Part shown: in pieces, positions 1 to 8,971 of the stretch
Numbering within the stretch: the first letter of the stretch is position 1
Layout: each line of letters starts with the position of its first letter
Assembly: GCA_965200775.1 (NCBI GenBank)
Contig: OZ241383.1
Location: 1,426,001 to 1,490,000, forward strand
Origin: Poriferisocius sp965200775
GTDB lineage: Bacteria; Actinomycetota; Acidimicrobiia; Acidimicrobiales; Bin134
Direction of reading: 5' to 3'
DNA length: 64,000 nucleotides
Program-made: the position numbers and the translations under genes
The notes under the pieces: model-generated
Databases searched by the model: none
Seen by the model: the letters and a program-made list of their open reading frames with translations, nothing else
What the model was told of the DNA's origin: nothing

Positions 1-86
1 GAGTCGCCGCATGAGTGTGGTGACTTCTGGGGTGTCATTGGAAGCCAACTACGACACCATCACCCGCAATCTGGCAAATGCCAGGC

Positions 87-461
87 TCAGCCGCCGGCGA
101 ACTGCCCCATGTCGAAGTAGTCCGACCAACGAGCGATACGTCCGTCGCGCAGCTCGAACACGCCACACACCGGCAGGGCGATGGACGCGTCGGGCGTGTT
201 GATGAAGTCGGTGCGCTCGTTCATCACCACGTTTCCGCCGGCCACCTGCAGGTGGGTCTCGAACACCACACCTCCGGAACTGGCGAAGAAGCCTTCAAGG
301 AACCCCTTGATGGCCTCGAGCCCTTCCAGGGGATCCATCGGCACGTTGTGATAGACGGCGTCCTCGGTGAAGAAGGCGGCCAGCTCATCCGCATCTCCGT
401 TGGCCCACGCCGCGCAGAACTGACTCACCAGTTCATTCGGATCGGTCGGCAGATCTGCCAT
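87..461 (-). CDS. Limonene-1,2-epoxide hydrolase-like / NTF2-fold protein
   Basis: The 124-residue protein fits the small cone-shaped NTF2/SnoaL fold, closest to the limonene-1,2-epoxide hydrolase group. The visible signature is an N-terminal helix (FCAAWANGDADELAAFF), a central ERTDF and a C-terminal GVFELRDGRIARWSDYFD, which matches the family pattern around its catalytic Asp-Arg-Asp residues. Family members open epoxides with water or act on polyketides and steroids; the substrate here is unknown. The ATG start is supported by an AGGAGAACGAC ribosome binding site. It lies 110 bp downstream of gatB on the same strand and need not be co-transcribed. The fold is fairly sure, the activity is not. 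Confidence 0.75.
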   Translation of the reverse strand: MADLPTDPNELVSQFCAAWANGDADELAAFFTEDAVYHNVPMDPLEGLEAIKGFLEGFFASSGGVVFETHLQVAGGNVVMNERTDFINTPDASIALPVCGVFELRDGRIARWSDYFDMGQFAGG

Positions 462-571
462 GTCGTTCTCCTATCTCGGTTTTCTGTAACCGGTCGGCCT
501 GTCACGGCCTACTCGGAATAGGTCAACCTCGCCCAACAGATCACCCTACTTGAGCAAGAGAACAGAACCAG

Positions 572-2038
572 CTAGCCGCGGCGGGAGTGGAGGAGTTGGG
601 TGACAGCCTTGCCGTCGGCCCGGCCGCGGGTGGCCTTCATGGCCTGGCCCACAAAGAACCCGGTGAGCTTGGCGTCGCCTTCGCAGAACCGGGACCACTC
701 CTCGGGGTTGCCGGTGATGAGCCCATCCACAATGGCCTCCAGCTCGGCGGAGTCCATGGCCTCGAAGCCCAACGACCGGGCCGCTTCCCGGGGCGACCCT
801 CCGCTGTCCACCAGCGTGGCCAGCACCTTTTTGGCCTGGGTAGCGGTCAGCTCCCCCCGGCCCTCCATTCCCACCAGTTCTGCCAGCCCGTCCGGGCCGA
901 TCTGCCCGGCTCCGTCGGCGAGGTTGTGGACGATGTGCGTCATCACCCGCTCCGGCTCCCCTCCCCCGGCGATGGCTCCCAACGCCAACTCGTCCAGCGA
1001 CCGCTCGACAGCCAGCGCAATGGGCCCGGCGTCCACAGCGGGGGCGGCCTCGGCCAGTCGGCGGCGGCGGTCGCGGGGCAGCGGGGGCAGGCTGCGGCCG
1101 ATCTGCTCCACCCATTCGGGGCTGGGGTCGAGCGGGAGCAGGTCGGGCTCGGGGAAGTAGCGGTAGTCGTAGTCCTCCTCCTTGGAACGCAAAGCGTGGG
1201 TGCGCCCGTCGTCCTCGTTCCAGTGCCGGGTCTGCTGGACGACCGCTTCGCCCCCGGTCAACAGGTCGATCTGGCGGCGGGACTCATACTCGATGGCCCG
1301 GCCCAGGGAGCGGAGCGAGTTCACGTTCTTGATCTCGCACCGGGTTCCCAGCTTCTCGCTCCCCGCCGGACGAACCGACACGTTGCAGTCCACCCGCAGC
1401 GACCCCTCCTCCATCTTCCCGTCCGACGCCCCCACCGCCACCAGGATGGCCCGAAGCTCAGCCACGTACTGGCGGGCCTCCTCGGCCGAGCGCAGCTCGG
1501 GAGCACCCACGATCTCGATGAGCGGCACCCCGGCCCGGTTGTAGTCCACCAGGGAGTAGCCGGCCTCGTGGATGCGGCCTCCCCCGCCGATGTGTGTCGA
1601 CTTGCCGGTGTCCTCCTCAAGGTGGGCCCGTTCAATGCCGATCCTCCGCCCCGATGGCAGCTCCAGAACCCCACCGGCGTAGATCGGCTGGTCGTACTGG
1701 CTGATCTGGAAGTCCTTGGGCATGTCGGGATAGAAGTAGTTCTTCCGGGCGAACACCGACGGCGCGATTGTGCAGTCGAGGGCCAGGCCAACCCGGATGG
1801 CCAGCTCCACCGCCTTCTCGTTGAGCACCGGAAGCGAGCCGGGCAGGCCCAGAGATACGGGATCAATGTGGGTGTTGGGCTCGCCACCGAACCGGTTGGG
1901 GCTGGAGCTGAACAGCTTGGTCTCGGTGGCCAGCTCGGCGTGGACCTCGAGGCCTATCACCGTCTCCCACTGGGCTTCGGGCGGTGCCACCTGTCCAGTT
2001 CCGGCGCCGGCTTGGGCGCCCGTGTCCCCACTCCCCAT
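572..2038 (-). CDS. gatB: Aspartyl/glutamyl-tRNA(Asn/Gln) amidotransferase subunit B
   Basis: GatB (488 aa) is the kinase/tRNA-binding subunit of GatCAB, which converts misacylated Glu-tRNA(Gln) or Asp-tRNA(Asn) to the amide form in the cytoplasm. The N-terminal signature WETVIGLEVHAEL, the central EIKNVNSLRSLGRAIEYE and the C-terminal YqeY-like helical tail are all present at the usual length. The frame stays open upstream, but the start is the ATG at 2036-2038, which overlaps the gatA stop as TGATG; the upstream extension is only gatA read in another frame. Order gatC-gatA-gatB on the minus strand indicates one operon. Confidence 0.97.
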   Translation of the reverse strand: MGSGDTGAQAGAGTGQVAPPEAQWETVIGLEVHAELATETKLFSSSPNRFGGEPNTHIDPVSLGLPGSLPVLNEKAVELAIRVGLALDCTIAPSVFARKNYFYPDMPKDFQISQYDQPIYAGGVLELPSGRRIGIERAHLEEDTGKSTHIGGGGRIHEAGYSLVDYNRAGVPLIEIVGAPELRSAEEARQYVAELRAILVAVGASDGKMEEGSLRVDCNVSVRPAGSEKLGTRCEIKNVNSLRSLGRAIEYESRRQIDLLTGGEAVVQQTRHWNEDDGRTHALRSKEEDYDYRYFPEPDLLPLDPSPEWVEQIGRSLPPLPRDRRRRLAEAAPAVDAGPIALAVERSLDELALGAIAGGGEPERVMTHIVHNLADGAGQIGPDGLAELVGMEGRGELTATQAKKVLATLVDSGGSPREAARSLGFEAMDSAELEAIVDGLITGNPEEWSRFCEGDAKLTGFFVGQAMKATRGRADGKAVTQLLHSRRG

Positions 2039-3483
2039 CACAGGCTCGCTTCCAGAACCGAGGCGGCTCTGAACATGACCGGTTCCCCCAACGCAGGAGC
2101 CATTATCTGAACCCCCACCGGCAGCCCGTCGTCGCCAACCCCGTAGGGCACCGACATCGCCGCCTGCCCGGTGAGGTTCACGGCCACCGTACAAACGTCG
2201 CTCATGTACATAGCCATGGGATCGGCGGTCCGCTCCCCCAGTGAGAACGCCGTGGTGGGCGAGGTGGGGCTCACCAGCAGGTCGAACTCCTCCCAGGCTG
2301 TGGCGAAGTCGTTGATGATGAGGGTGCGAACCTTCTGGGCCTTCCCGTAGTAAGCGTCGTAGTAGCCGGCCGACAAGGCGTAGGTGCCGATCATGATGCG
2401 GCGCTTGACCTCGTCGCCGAACCCCGATGATCGGGTGGCGGTGTTCATGTCGGCGGTGCTGGGGCCGTCCATCCGCAGCCCGTATCGAACTCCGTCGTAG
2501 CGGGCCAGGTTGCTGGAGGCCTCGGCCGGGGCTATCAGGTAGTAGGCCGACAGCCCGTACACCGTGGACGGCACGCAGGCCTCCCCCACCTGTGCTCCGG
2601 CGGCTTCCAGGGCCCCCACCGCAGCCTGCACCCGGGCCGCCACATCGGGCGCGATGCCGTCGCCGTTCAGCTCGGCCAGCACCCCCACCCGAAGCCCGTC
2701 CACCCCGTCGACCAGCGTGGCCGACACCGGTGGCTGGGGGTCGGCGATGCTGGTGGAATCCCGAGGATCGGGGGCGCTGATGGCGTCCAGCACCGCGGCG
2801 GCATCCGACACCGTGGTGGCGAAGGGGCCGATCTGGTCGAGCGACGAGGCGAACGCCACCAAGCCGTAGCGGGACACCCGTCCGTATGTGGGCTTCACTC
2901 CCACCACCCCGCACAGTGCAGCCGGTTGACGGATGGAGCCGCCGGTGTCGGAGCCGAGGGCCACCGCTGCGAACCCGGCGGCCACCGCTGCGGCGCTCCC
3001 ACCCGAGGAACCGCCGGGAACCCGGTCGAAGTCGCATGGGTTGCGGGTGGGGCCGAAGGCCGAATTCTCGGTGGAGCTGCCCATGGCGAACTCATCAAGA
3101 TTGGTCTTGCCCACCACCACCGCACCGGCTCGATGAAGCTGCTCCACCACGGTGGCGTCGTAGGGGGGCTCCCAGCCGTCCAGGATGCGCGACGAGCAGG
3201 TGGTGGCCACTCCCCTCGTACAGAGGTTGTCCTTCAGGGCCACCGGAACACCCGCCAGCGGACCGGGATCGTCACCGGCGGCCACCGCGGCGTCGATCTC
3301 GTCGGCTCGGGCCCGGGCCTGCGACGCTGTCACCATGTTGAAGGCACCGATGTCGCCGTCACGCTCAGAAATGGCGTTCAGGTACTGGTCGATGACCGAC
3401 CGAGCCGACTGCTGCCCCGCCCGCACCCCGGCCGCGATCTCTAGGGCCGTCATTGGGTTTCTCCCCGCGCTGTCATCCGACAT
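2038..3483 (-). CDS. gatA: Aspartyl/glutamyl-tRNA(Asn/Gln) amidotransferase subunit A
   Basis: GatA (481 aa) is the amidase-signature glutaminase that supplies ammonia to GatB. Visible features are the catalytic lysine in VALKDNLCTRG, the Gly/Ser-rich amidase motif GSSGGSAAAVAAG and the nucleophile region SDTGGSIRQPA followed by GVKPTYGRVSRYGL. This is the Ser-cisSer-Lys triad arrangement of the family, and the length is normal. It starts 12 bp after gatC and ends overlapping the gatB ATG by one base, so translational coupling is likely. Confidence 0.97.
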   Translation of the reverse strand: MSDDSAGRNPMTALEIAAGVRAGQQSARSVIDQYLNAISERDGDIGAFNMVTASQARARADEIDAAVAAGDDPGPLAGVPVALKDNLCTRGVATTCSSRILDGWEPPYDATVVEQLHRAGAVVVGKTNLDEFAMGSSTENSAFGPTRNPCDFDRVPGGSSGGSAAAVAAGFAAVALGSDTGGSIRQPAALCGVVGVKPTYGRVSRYGLVAFASSLDQIGPFATTVSDAAAVLDAISAPDPRDSTSIADPQPPVSATLVDGVDGLRVGVLAELNGDGIAPDVAARVQAAVGALEAAGAQVGEACVPSTVYGLSAYYLIAPAEASSNLARYDGVRYGLRMDGPSTADMNTATRSSGFGDEVKRRIMIGTYALSAGYYDAYYGKAQKVRTLIINDFATAWEEFDLLVSPTSPTTAFSLGERTADPMAMYMSDVCTVAVNLTGQAAMSVPYGVGDDGLPVGVQIMAPALGEPVMFRAASVLEASL

Positions 3484-3495
3484 CCTCCAGCGCAG

Positions 3496-3801
3496 TCATT
3501 GGGCCTCGCCCAGAACCGGGGGAACCCGAAACTGGCCGTCCTCGGCAACCGGGGCCTGAGCCAGCACCTCGTCACGGTCCAGGGTCGGTCCGGGGGTGTC
3601 GGGACGGAGCGGGTTGGCAATGGCCAGGGGGTGCATGGTCGGGGCCAGGCCCTCCACATCGAGGGCCTCCACCTCGGCAACATGGTCCAACAGCTCGTCC
3701 AGCTGGCCGGTGAACCGGTCCAACTCCTCGTCGGTCAGCTCCAGGCGGGCCAGAGTGGCCACATGGGCACATTCAGCCCTGGTGATGCGTTGGCGGCCCA
3801 T
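3496..3801 (-). CDS. gatC: Aspartyl/glutamyl-tRNA(Asn/Gln) amidotransferase subunit C
   Basis: GatC (101 aa) wraps around and stabilises the GatA-GatB interface. The sequence shows the standard short-protein signature: VATLARLELTDEEL, then LDHVAEVEALD and the APTMHPL segment, ending in a PVAEDGQFRVPPVL tail. The open frame runs about 200 bp further upstream, but that part is proline/arginine-rich shadow of the kinase 3' region; the ATG at 3799-3801 gives the family's usual length. A TACGAT box 11 nt upstream of this ATG may be its -10 element. It is the first gene of gatCAB. Confidence 0.95.
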   Translation of the reverse strand: MGRQRITRAECAHVATLARLELTDEELDRFTGQLDELLDHVAEVEALDVEGLAPTMHPLAIANPLRPDTPGPTLDRDEVLAQAPVAEDGQFRVPPVLGEAQ

Positions 3802-3865
3802 AGCGAGTCGCCATCGTACCGCTCGTCCAACCGGTTTCTCCCCCCGGAACCCGTGGTTGGGCCGG

Positions 3866-5839
3866 TCAGCCCTCCTGCTCCTCCCCCTCTTCTTCGTCCT
3901 CCACCGGATCGAGGGGGCGGGTAATGAAGCCGACACACGTCCCGTGGTCCACAATCGCATCTGCGGGCGGGGTGCTGGTGAGAATCTCGGTGTCGGGCGG
4001 ACCATCCACCGATCCGGCGCACAGGCCGACCTCCTCGAGGATTTCGGCAGCCTCCTCCACGCCGAGCGTGGCCAGCCCCGGAATCCGAACCGGTTCGGGG
4101 CCGTCGGAGATCGCCACCGAAACCACAGTTCCGGCGTCCACCTCGGTGCCCGGCGGCGGTTCCAGCCTCACCACACGACCCTCCTCGACAACGTTGTCGG
4201 GAACGCGCCATTCCAGCACTTCCAGGCCGGCCTCCTCCAGCCTCTCCCGGGCAACCGCCAATGTCGTTCCCACCTCGATGGCCGGCACCGACCTGATTTC
4301 GGGACCGAGGGAAACCACAAGATCCACGCTGGCTCCCGGATCGAGGTCGGCGAAGAGCTCGTCCACCTCCACCACCGCGCCGGCGATGACGGTTTCATCG
4401 TGGCGCTCGGTTACCTCCCCCAACCTCAGGCCCACCTCCAGCAGTCGAGCCTCGGCGTCGACCAACGGCGTTCCCACCAAGCCGCCGGGAATCGCCACAA
4501 GCCGAGGCCCCAGCGACACCCAAACCGTGACCGTCTCCCCCTGTTCCAACCTGGTTCCGGGTGAAGGCGTCTGTTCCAGCACGTCGCCCGCCACCGTGCC
4601 GTCCTGGCGCCGTTGCTGGTGGTCGAGTACCCATCCGAACTCGCTCTCCAGGCGCGCCAGATCGGCCTCGGTGGCCCCGCTCAGGTTGGGGACCGGCTCA
4701 CCGGCCGACCCGAACCGGTCATCCCACAGCTTGTAGAGGCCAAAACCGGCTGCCCCCAGCAGCAACACCACGATCAACCCCCACAGCAGCCTCCGGGGAG
4801 CGGGAGGTCCGGGAGAAGCGCCGACAGCCGGGGCACCTCTCCTTGAAGGGGTTCGGGGAGCAGGATCGACGGTCACCGGCTCGGCCGGGGCGGGCTGGAC
4901 TACCTCCCGTTCGGATTCGGCCAGAGGGAGGGGTTCGGGTCGCGACAGCGTCTTGGCCGCCGACAGCAAACCGGTGCCCAGCCCCCGGGCGCTGGGACGG
5001 TCGTCTCGTTCCGGTCGCCCAACCCCCTCCAGAACCCGGCCCAACCGGCCGAACTGGCCCGCCAGGTCCAACTGCCGGCTCATCTTGGCTATCTGGGTGT
5101 CCTCGGGGTGGTCGGCCTCGAAGGGCACCCTGCCTGTGAGCGCCTCTGTCAGCACCAGCACCAGTGAGTACACATCGCTCTTCTGGTCCAGGTTCAGACC
5201 TTGCGCCTGCTCTGGCGAGGCGTAGCGCACTGCGTCCACCCCGGAGAACACCGACCTGGGCATCAGCGTTCCGGCAGCTTCGGAGGACATCAGGACCCAC
5301 GACGTGCCCAGATCGGTCAAGCAGGCCCGGCCCCGTCGGTCGAACCTGATGTTGGATGGCCGGATGTCGCGGTGGATGATCCCCTGGCCATGGATGTGGT
5401 CCAGACCCCGGGTGACCTCCAAGCCAACCATTAGGGCCTGAGAGGGTGTGAGCCGGTAGCCGCGATCCAGCATCTCTCTGAGGCTTCCGCCTTCCAGGTA
5501 CTGGGCCACGGTGTAAAGGCCGTACCCGGAGTCTCCCCAGTCGTACACCTTCCCGACATGGGGGTGGTTCACCGATGAGGCCTCCTCGGCGGCCTCCCGG
5601 AAGCGGTCGGCCAGAATCCGATCGCCCGCCCACCCGTCGGGCAGCACATCCTGCGACAACAGCTTGACAACCGCCCGGCGGGACTCCGACAGATCAACGG
5701 CCAGGTACACCTCGGTGAACCGGCCCGCGCCGAGAAAGCCGGCGATTCGGTAGCGCCCACCCAAAACTCGGCCGATAACCCCGTCCATGCTGCCTTGAGG
5801 GTACAGGCTCACCGCCGTGTGCTCCTGCACCTGCGACAC
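3866..5839 (-). CDS. Membrane Ser/Thr protein kinase with four PASTA domains
   Basis: This 657-residue protein is of the PknB/StkP type. The kinase domain (about 22-290) has a Gly-rich loop LGAGRFTEVY, ATP lysine K59 (AVVKLL), HRDIRPSN (catalytic D158, N163), a DLG variant of DFG at 176-178 and an SPE in place of APE. A basic Pro/Ala linker leads to one membrane helix (about 351-370). Four PASTA repeats follow outside the cell (about 381-444, 447-513, 516-579, 584-640), then an acidic tail. PASTA kinases sense muropeptides and control growth and division. The start used is GTG; an in-frame ATG at residue 18 is a good alternative. It is divergent from the gene at 5909 and 64 bp upstream of gatC. 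Confidence 0.95.
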   Translation of the reverse strand: MSQVQEHTAVSLYPQGSMDGVIGRVLGGRYRIAGFLGAGRFTEVYLAVDLSESRRAVVKLLSQDVLPDGWAGDRILADRFREAAEEASSVNHPHVGKVYDWGDSGYGLYTVAQYLEGGSLREMLDRGYRLTPSQALMVGLEVTRGLDHIHGQGIIHRDIRPSNIRFDRRGRACLTDLGTSWVLMSSEAAGTLMPRSVFSGVDAVRYASPEQAQGLNLDQKSDVYSLVLVLTEALTGRVPFEADHPEDTQIAKMSRQLDLAGQFGRLGRVLEGVGRPERDDRPSARGLGTGLLSAAKTLSRPEPLPLAESEREVVQPAPAEPVTVDPAPRTPSRRGAPAVGASPGPPAPRRLLWGLIVVLLLGAAGFGLYKLWDDRFGSAGEPVPNLSGATEADLARLESEFGWVLDHQQRRQDGTVAGDVLEQTPSPGTRLEQGETVTVWVSLGPRLVAIPGGLVGTPLVDAEARLLEVGLRLGEVTERHDETVIAGAVVEVDELFADLDPGASVDLVVSLGPEIRSVPAIEVGTTLAVARERLEEAGLEVLEWRVPDNVVEEGRVVRLEPPPGTEVDAGTVVSVAISDGPEPVRIPGLATLGVEEAAEILEEVGLCAGSVDGPPDTEILTSTPPADAIVDHGTCVGFITRPLDPVEDEEEGEEQEG

Positions 5840-5908
5840 CTGGGCATCGGGGCTATTTCCCCGTCATCCAGGGTGTCTCCAACCGGTGGCAGCGGGCACA
5901 CTAATGGG

Positions 5909-6328
5909 GTGCTGGAGTCGATCTTGCTGCGCCGGGTGCTGCTGGCCGCCGCCGCTTTGACCGGTGTTCTTGCCATTCTCCTCGCTCTGGTTCTAGCCGA
6001 CAACGACGACACCGACGTGGTGGTCTCCGGCAACCCGGCCATCGACGCTCTCATCCCCCCTCGCAACGCCGAGGTCCTCTCCCAGGACACGGTGGGAGTG
6101 GACCTGGCTCCCGGCTATGACGCACGCCTGGTGATCAACGGCGTGGACATCCCCCGAGAACAGGTACGCCATCAGCCCAACCTGAACCGCTTCACCTTCC
6201 GACCGGACAAGGGCAAGGCCATCGAGAGCCTCCAAGCGGAGAGGAACTGCGTCGAGGCGGTGTACTGGCCCCAGGAAGTGGGCCCCTCCGACGCCGACAC
6301 CATCACCTGGTGTTTCGCAGCGTTCTAG
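5909..6328 (+). CDS. Small membrane-anchored protein, function unknown
   Basis: The 139-residue protein starts at GTG and has one N-terminal membrane helix (LLAAAALTGVLAILLALVLA) directly followed by an extracytoplasmic acidic stretch. The rest (about 40-139) is a soluble domain that includes the segments PGYDARLVINGVDIP and NLNRFTFRPDKGKAIE, with two cysteines near the end. I do not recognise a named family. The open frame extends upstream into the kinase promoter region, but composition changes there and the GTG before the hydrophobic segment is the natural start. It is divergent from the PASTA kinase, and the domain could sit beside the PASTA ectodomain; that is only suggested by position. 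Confidence 0.7.
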   Translation: MLESILLRRVLLAAAALTGVLAILLALVLADNDDTDVVVSGNPAIDALIPPRNAEVLSQDTVGVDLAPGYDARLVINGVDIPREQVRHQPNLNRFTFRPDKGKAIESLQAERNCVEAVYWPQEVGPSDADTITWCFAAF

Positions 6329-6349
6329 ACGCCGGCAATCACCAACCGG

Positions 6350-6886
6350 TCAGCGCTCGTCTTCGACTTGGCGGTTTGTGGGCTTGCCGCCGTCGAGTGA
6401 CCGCAGCGAAGCCTCCAGCTTGCGCAGGTAGCCGGCGAACTCCTCGGACTCCCCGGCAGGCAGCCACTCCAGCCGGGTGCGCTCGCGCTGGAGATGCTCG
6501 CCCATGAGGCGGTCGATCAGCTCCCGTCCCCGGGGGCTGAGCCGGGCCAGCATCACCCGGCGGTCGTCGGGGTCGGGGACCCGAAGCACCAGCTCCATCC
6601 GCTCGAGCTGGTCGAGACGGCCGGTCATGCCGCCCGAGGTGAGCATGGTCATGGCGGCCAGATCGCTCGGCATGGCCTGAAACGGCTCGCCGCTTCGACG
6701 CAGGGCTGCCAGCACATCGAACAGGCCCAGGGTCAGGCCGTGGGGTCTGAGGAACTCCGCCATCGACTGCTCGAACAGGCGATCGATCCGTGAGATCCGA
6801 CCGAAGATCCCGATGGGCGACGCATCCAGGTCGGGGCGCTCGTTGGCCCATTGCTCCAGTATCGAGTCGACGCGATCAAAGGTCAT
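6350..6886 (-). CDS. MarR-family transcriptional regulator
   Basis: A 178-residue winged-helix regulator. The helix-turn-helix lies in about residues 57-95 (LAAMTMLTSGGMTGRLDQLE) and the wing in VPDPDDRRVMLARLSPRG, the classic MarR DRR-V/R wing motif. N- and C-terminal helices would form the dimer interface. MarR proteins usually repress their own operon until a small aromatic or acidic ligand binds. It is the last gene of the 13-gene minus-strand run and overlaps the aminotransferase stop by ATGA, so it is expected to regulate that pathway; the operator was not identified. Confidence 0.92.
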   Translation of the reverse strand: MTFDRVDSILEQWANERPDLDASPIGIFGRISRIDRLFEQSMAEFLRPHGLTLGLFDVLAALRRSGEPFQAMPSDLAAMTMLTSGGMTGRLDQLERMELVLRVPDPDDRRVMLARLSPRGRELIDRLMGEHLQRERTRLEWLPAGESEEFAGYLRKLEASLRSLDGGKPTNRQVEDER

Positions 6887-8151
6887 CCCAGTTCCCCCAG
6901 TACCTCGCCCGCCACATCCACGACCCGGTCCACGTCGTCGGTTGTGAACGTGAGCGGCGGGTATATGCCCAGGTGGTCGGCTTGGGCCCGCACCAACACC
7001 CCGGCAGTCTGGATCCGCTGCTGGGCCTCGGTCACCAGCGACTCGGGGCTGCCGACACCTGGCTCGGCGGAGCCCAGTTCCACCGCGGCCAGCATCGCTT
7101 CACCCCGCACCTCGGACACCACTGGCAGCGACTCCAGCGCGGCGATCCGTTCCTGGAGGTACCGGCCGGTTTGGCGGCTGTGCTCCACCAGCCCCTCTCG
7201 CTCGATGATGTCGATCACCTTTAACCCAGCGACGCAGGCCGCCGGGTGCCCGCTGTAGGTGTAGCCGTGCATCAGCTCGATCGAGCCGGCGGAATCCACG
7301 AACTCTTGGTGTACGCGGCTGGATGCCACCGCCGCTCCCATCGGCACGTAGGCCGAGGTCAGCCCCTTGGCCACGGTCATGATGTCGGGTACCACCCCGT
7401 ATCGGTGGCCCCCGAACCAGTGGCCCAGTCGTCCGAACCCGCAAACCACCTCGTCGAGCACGAACAGCACGTCGTGTAGGTCGCATAGCTCCCTCACCGC
7501 CGCCAGGTAGCCCTCGGGGGGCGGGTACACGCCCCCGGCCCCCTGAACCGGCTCCATAATCACCGCGGCGATGGTGGACGGGTCCCGGTACACCAGCTCC
7601 CGTTCGAGGGCTCCGATTTCGTGGGCCGGAACCTGGCTGCACCCCTCCAGCAACGGGCCGAAACCTGCCTTGTTCTCCGTCAGACCCCCTACCGAGACAC
7701 CGCCGAAGTTCATGCCGTGATAGCCGCGGTGCAGCGACACGAACCCTGTCTTGGCCCCCTGGCCCACCCTGCGCCAGTAACCCCGGGCGATCTTCAAGGC
7801 GGTCTCCACCGCTTCGGAACCGGAGTTGGTGAAAAAGACATGGTTCAGGTCGCCGGGCGTGCGGGCCGCCACCGCTTCGGCCAGTTCCCTCGCCCGGGGG
7901 TGGGCGTATCCGAACAGGCAGTGATACTCCAGCTCCCGGAGCTGAGCGGCCACCGCGTCGGCGATCTCCCCCCGGCCATGACCCAGGATCACGCAGGCCA
8001 CCCCACCGGCAGTGGCGTCCAGCAAGCGGGTGCCATCGTCTGTCACCACCTCGTTGCCGTCGCCGGCCACAACCACCGGAGGCTCGCTGCCGCCTGCCGA
8101 GGTGAACGGCATCCACAGGGCACCCGTCGTCGCAACCCCAGCCGAGCTCAC
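6883..8151 (-). CDS. Class III (omega) aminotransferase, PLP-dependent
   Basis: The 422-residue enzyme belongs to aminotransferase class III. It begins with LWMPFT, typical of beta-alanine/omega-amino acid:pyruvate transaminases, has the cofactor-binding NSGSEAVETALKIAR, the FVLDEVVCGFGR segment with the PLP-ring Asp, and the Schiff-base lysine in TVAKGLTSAYVPMGA. It moves an amino group between a terminal amine or omega-amino acid and a keto acid. The GTG start at 8149-8151 overlaps the upstream gene's stop as GTGA; the longer frame is a shadow. Placement in the catabolic run suggests a step that removes or adds an amino group. Confidence 0.92.
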   Translation of the reverse strand: MSSAGVATTGALWMPFTSAGGSEPPVVVAGDGNEVVTDDGTRLLDATAGGVACVILGHGRGEIADAVAAQLRELEYHCLFGYAHPRARELAEAVAARTPGDLNHVFFTNSGSEAVETALKIARGYWRRVGQGAKTGFVSLHRGYHGMNFGGVSVGGLTENKAGFGPLLEGCSQVPAHEIGALERELVYRDPSTIAAVIMEPVQGAGGVYPPPEGYLAAVRELCDLHDVLFVLDEVVCGFGRLGHWFGGHRYGVVPDIMTVAKGLTSAYVPMGAAVASSRVHQEFVDSAGSIELMHGYTYSGHPAACVAGLKVIDIIEREGLVEHSRQTGRYLQERIAALESLPVVSEVRGEAMLAAVELGSAEPGVGSPESLVTEAQQRIQTAGVLVRAQADHLGIYPPLTFTTDDVDRVVDVAGEVLGELG

Positions 8152-8924
8152 GACCCGCTCCGGGAGTCTCGCCACGCCAGGAGGGGATCCAGCTCGCCCA
8201 TCCGGTACTCGGGACCGGAGCGAACCAAAATGAGGTGCTCGGCTCCCGCTGCCACGTAATCGTCTCGTGTGGCGTCGCTGCCCGGCTCGAACAGCGCCGC
8301 CGTCCTCTCCACCTGGGTCGGGTCGCGCCCGGCCCGCTCGCACCACTGGTCCAGCACCTGGTTCAGGCGGGCGAACTCGTCAGGGGTCCCCCAGCCGTTC
8401 CAGGCGTCCGCCAGGCGGGCACACACGTCCAGCGTCATCTGCTCGCCCAACCCGCCGATCAGAATCCGTAGCGGGGCCAACGGGCCGGGCCGGAGTTGGT
8501 CCAGCCGGTGGCGGATGCGGTGAATGGCCCCCTCCATCTCCCTGATCCGGTCGCCGGACCGGGCCATGGCGTACCCGTAGGACCGGTAGTCCCGCTCCAG
8601 CCAGCCCGAACCCAGCCCCAGCATCACCCGCCCCCCGGAAGCGTGGTCCACGGTGCGGGCCATGTCGGCCAGAAGGTCCGGGTTACGGAACCCGGTGCAG
8701 GTGACCAGCGGCCCGATCACAGCGTTGCGGGTGACCGACGCCATGGCCGCAAGCGTGGTCCAGCACTCGAACGCTGTGCCCTCGGGGTCGCCGTCGATTG
8801 GGAAGAAGTGGTCGAACGTCCAGATGCTGTCGGCCCCGGCCTCGTCGGCGTACCGCCACGCGGCCGACATGTCGTCCCAACTCACGTGGTTGGGACGGAT
8901 CTGCACCCCCACCTTCAGCTCCAT
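8148..8924 (-). CDS. LLM-class (F420-dependent type) oxidoreductase
   Basis: A 258-residue luciferase-like (TIM-barrel) flavin/F420 oxidoreductase. Features are IWTFDHFFP, the GPLVTC and DHASGGRVMLGLGSGW segments, and LRILIGGLGEQMTL near the C-terminus. These enzymes use F420H2 or FMNH2 for hydride transfer or monooxygenation; the substrate cannot be read from sequence. The ATG at 8922-8924 is preferred over one 11 codons upstream because AGGGGGA lies at good spacing before it. It is 47 bp after the ABC ATPase gene and overlaps the aminotransferase by four bases. Confidence 0.9.
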   Translation of the reverse strand: MELKVGVQIRPNHVSWDDMSAAWRYADEAGADSIWTFDHFFPIDGDPEGTAFECWTTLAAMASVTRNAVIGPLVTCTGFRNPDLLADMARTVDHASGGRVMLGLGSGWLERDYRSYGYAMARSGDRIREMEGAIHRIRHRLDQLRPGPLAPLRILIGGLGEQMTLDVCARLADAWNGWGTPDEFARLNQVLDQWCERAGRDPTQVERTAALFEPGSDATRDDYVAAGAEHLILVRSGPEYRMGELDPLLAWRDSRSGS

Positions 8925-8971
8925 GTCAGGTTCCCCCTGGAAGAGCCGATACCGCAACCCTCAGCCCCATC

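Noticed and set aside
1..86. Plus-strand ATG at position 11 opening a 63-codon frame
   Set aside because: Beyond about 25 codons it is antisense to the epoxide-hydrolase-like gene with Arg/Thr-rich composition; the first 86 bases show nothing else.
2039..3037. N-terminal extension of gatB to 821 codons
   Set aside because: It is gatA read in another frame; the ATG at 2036-2038 overlapping the gatA stop gives the normal GatB length.
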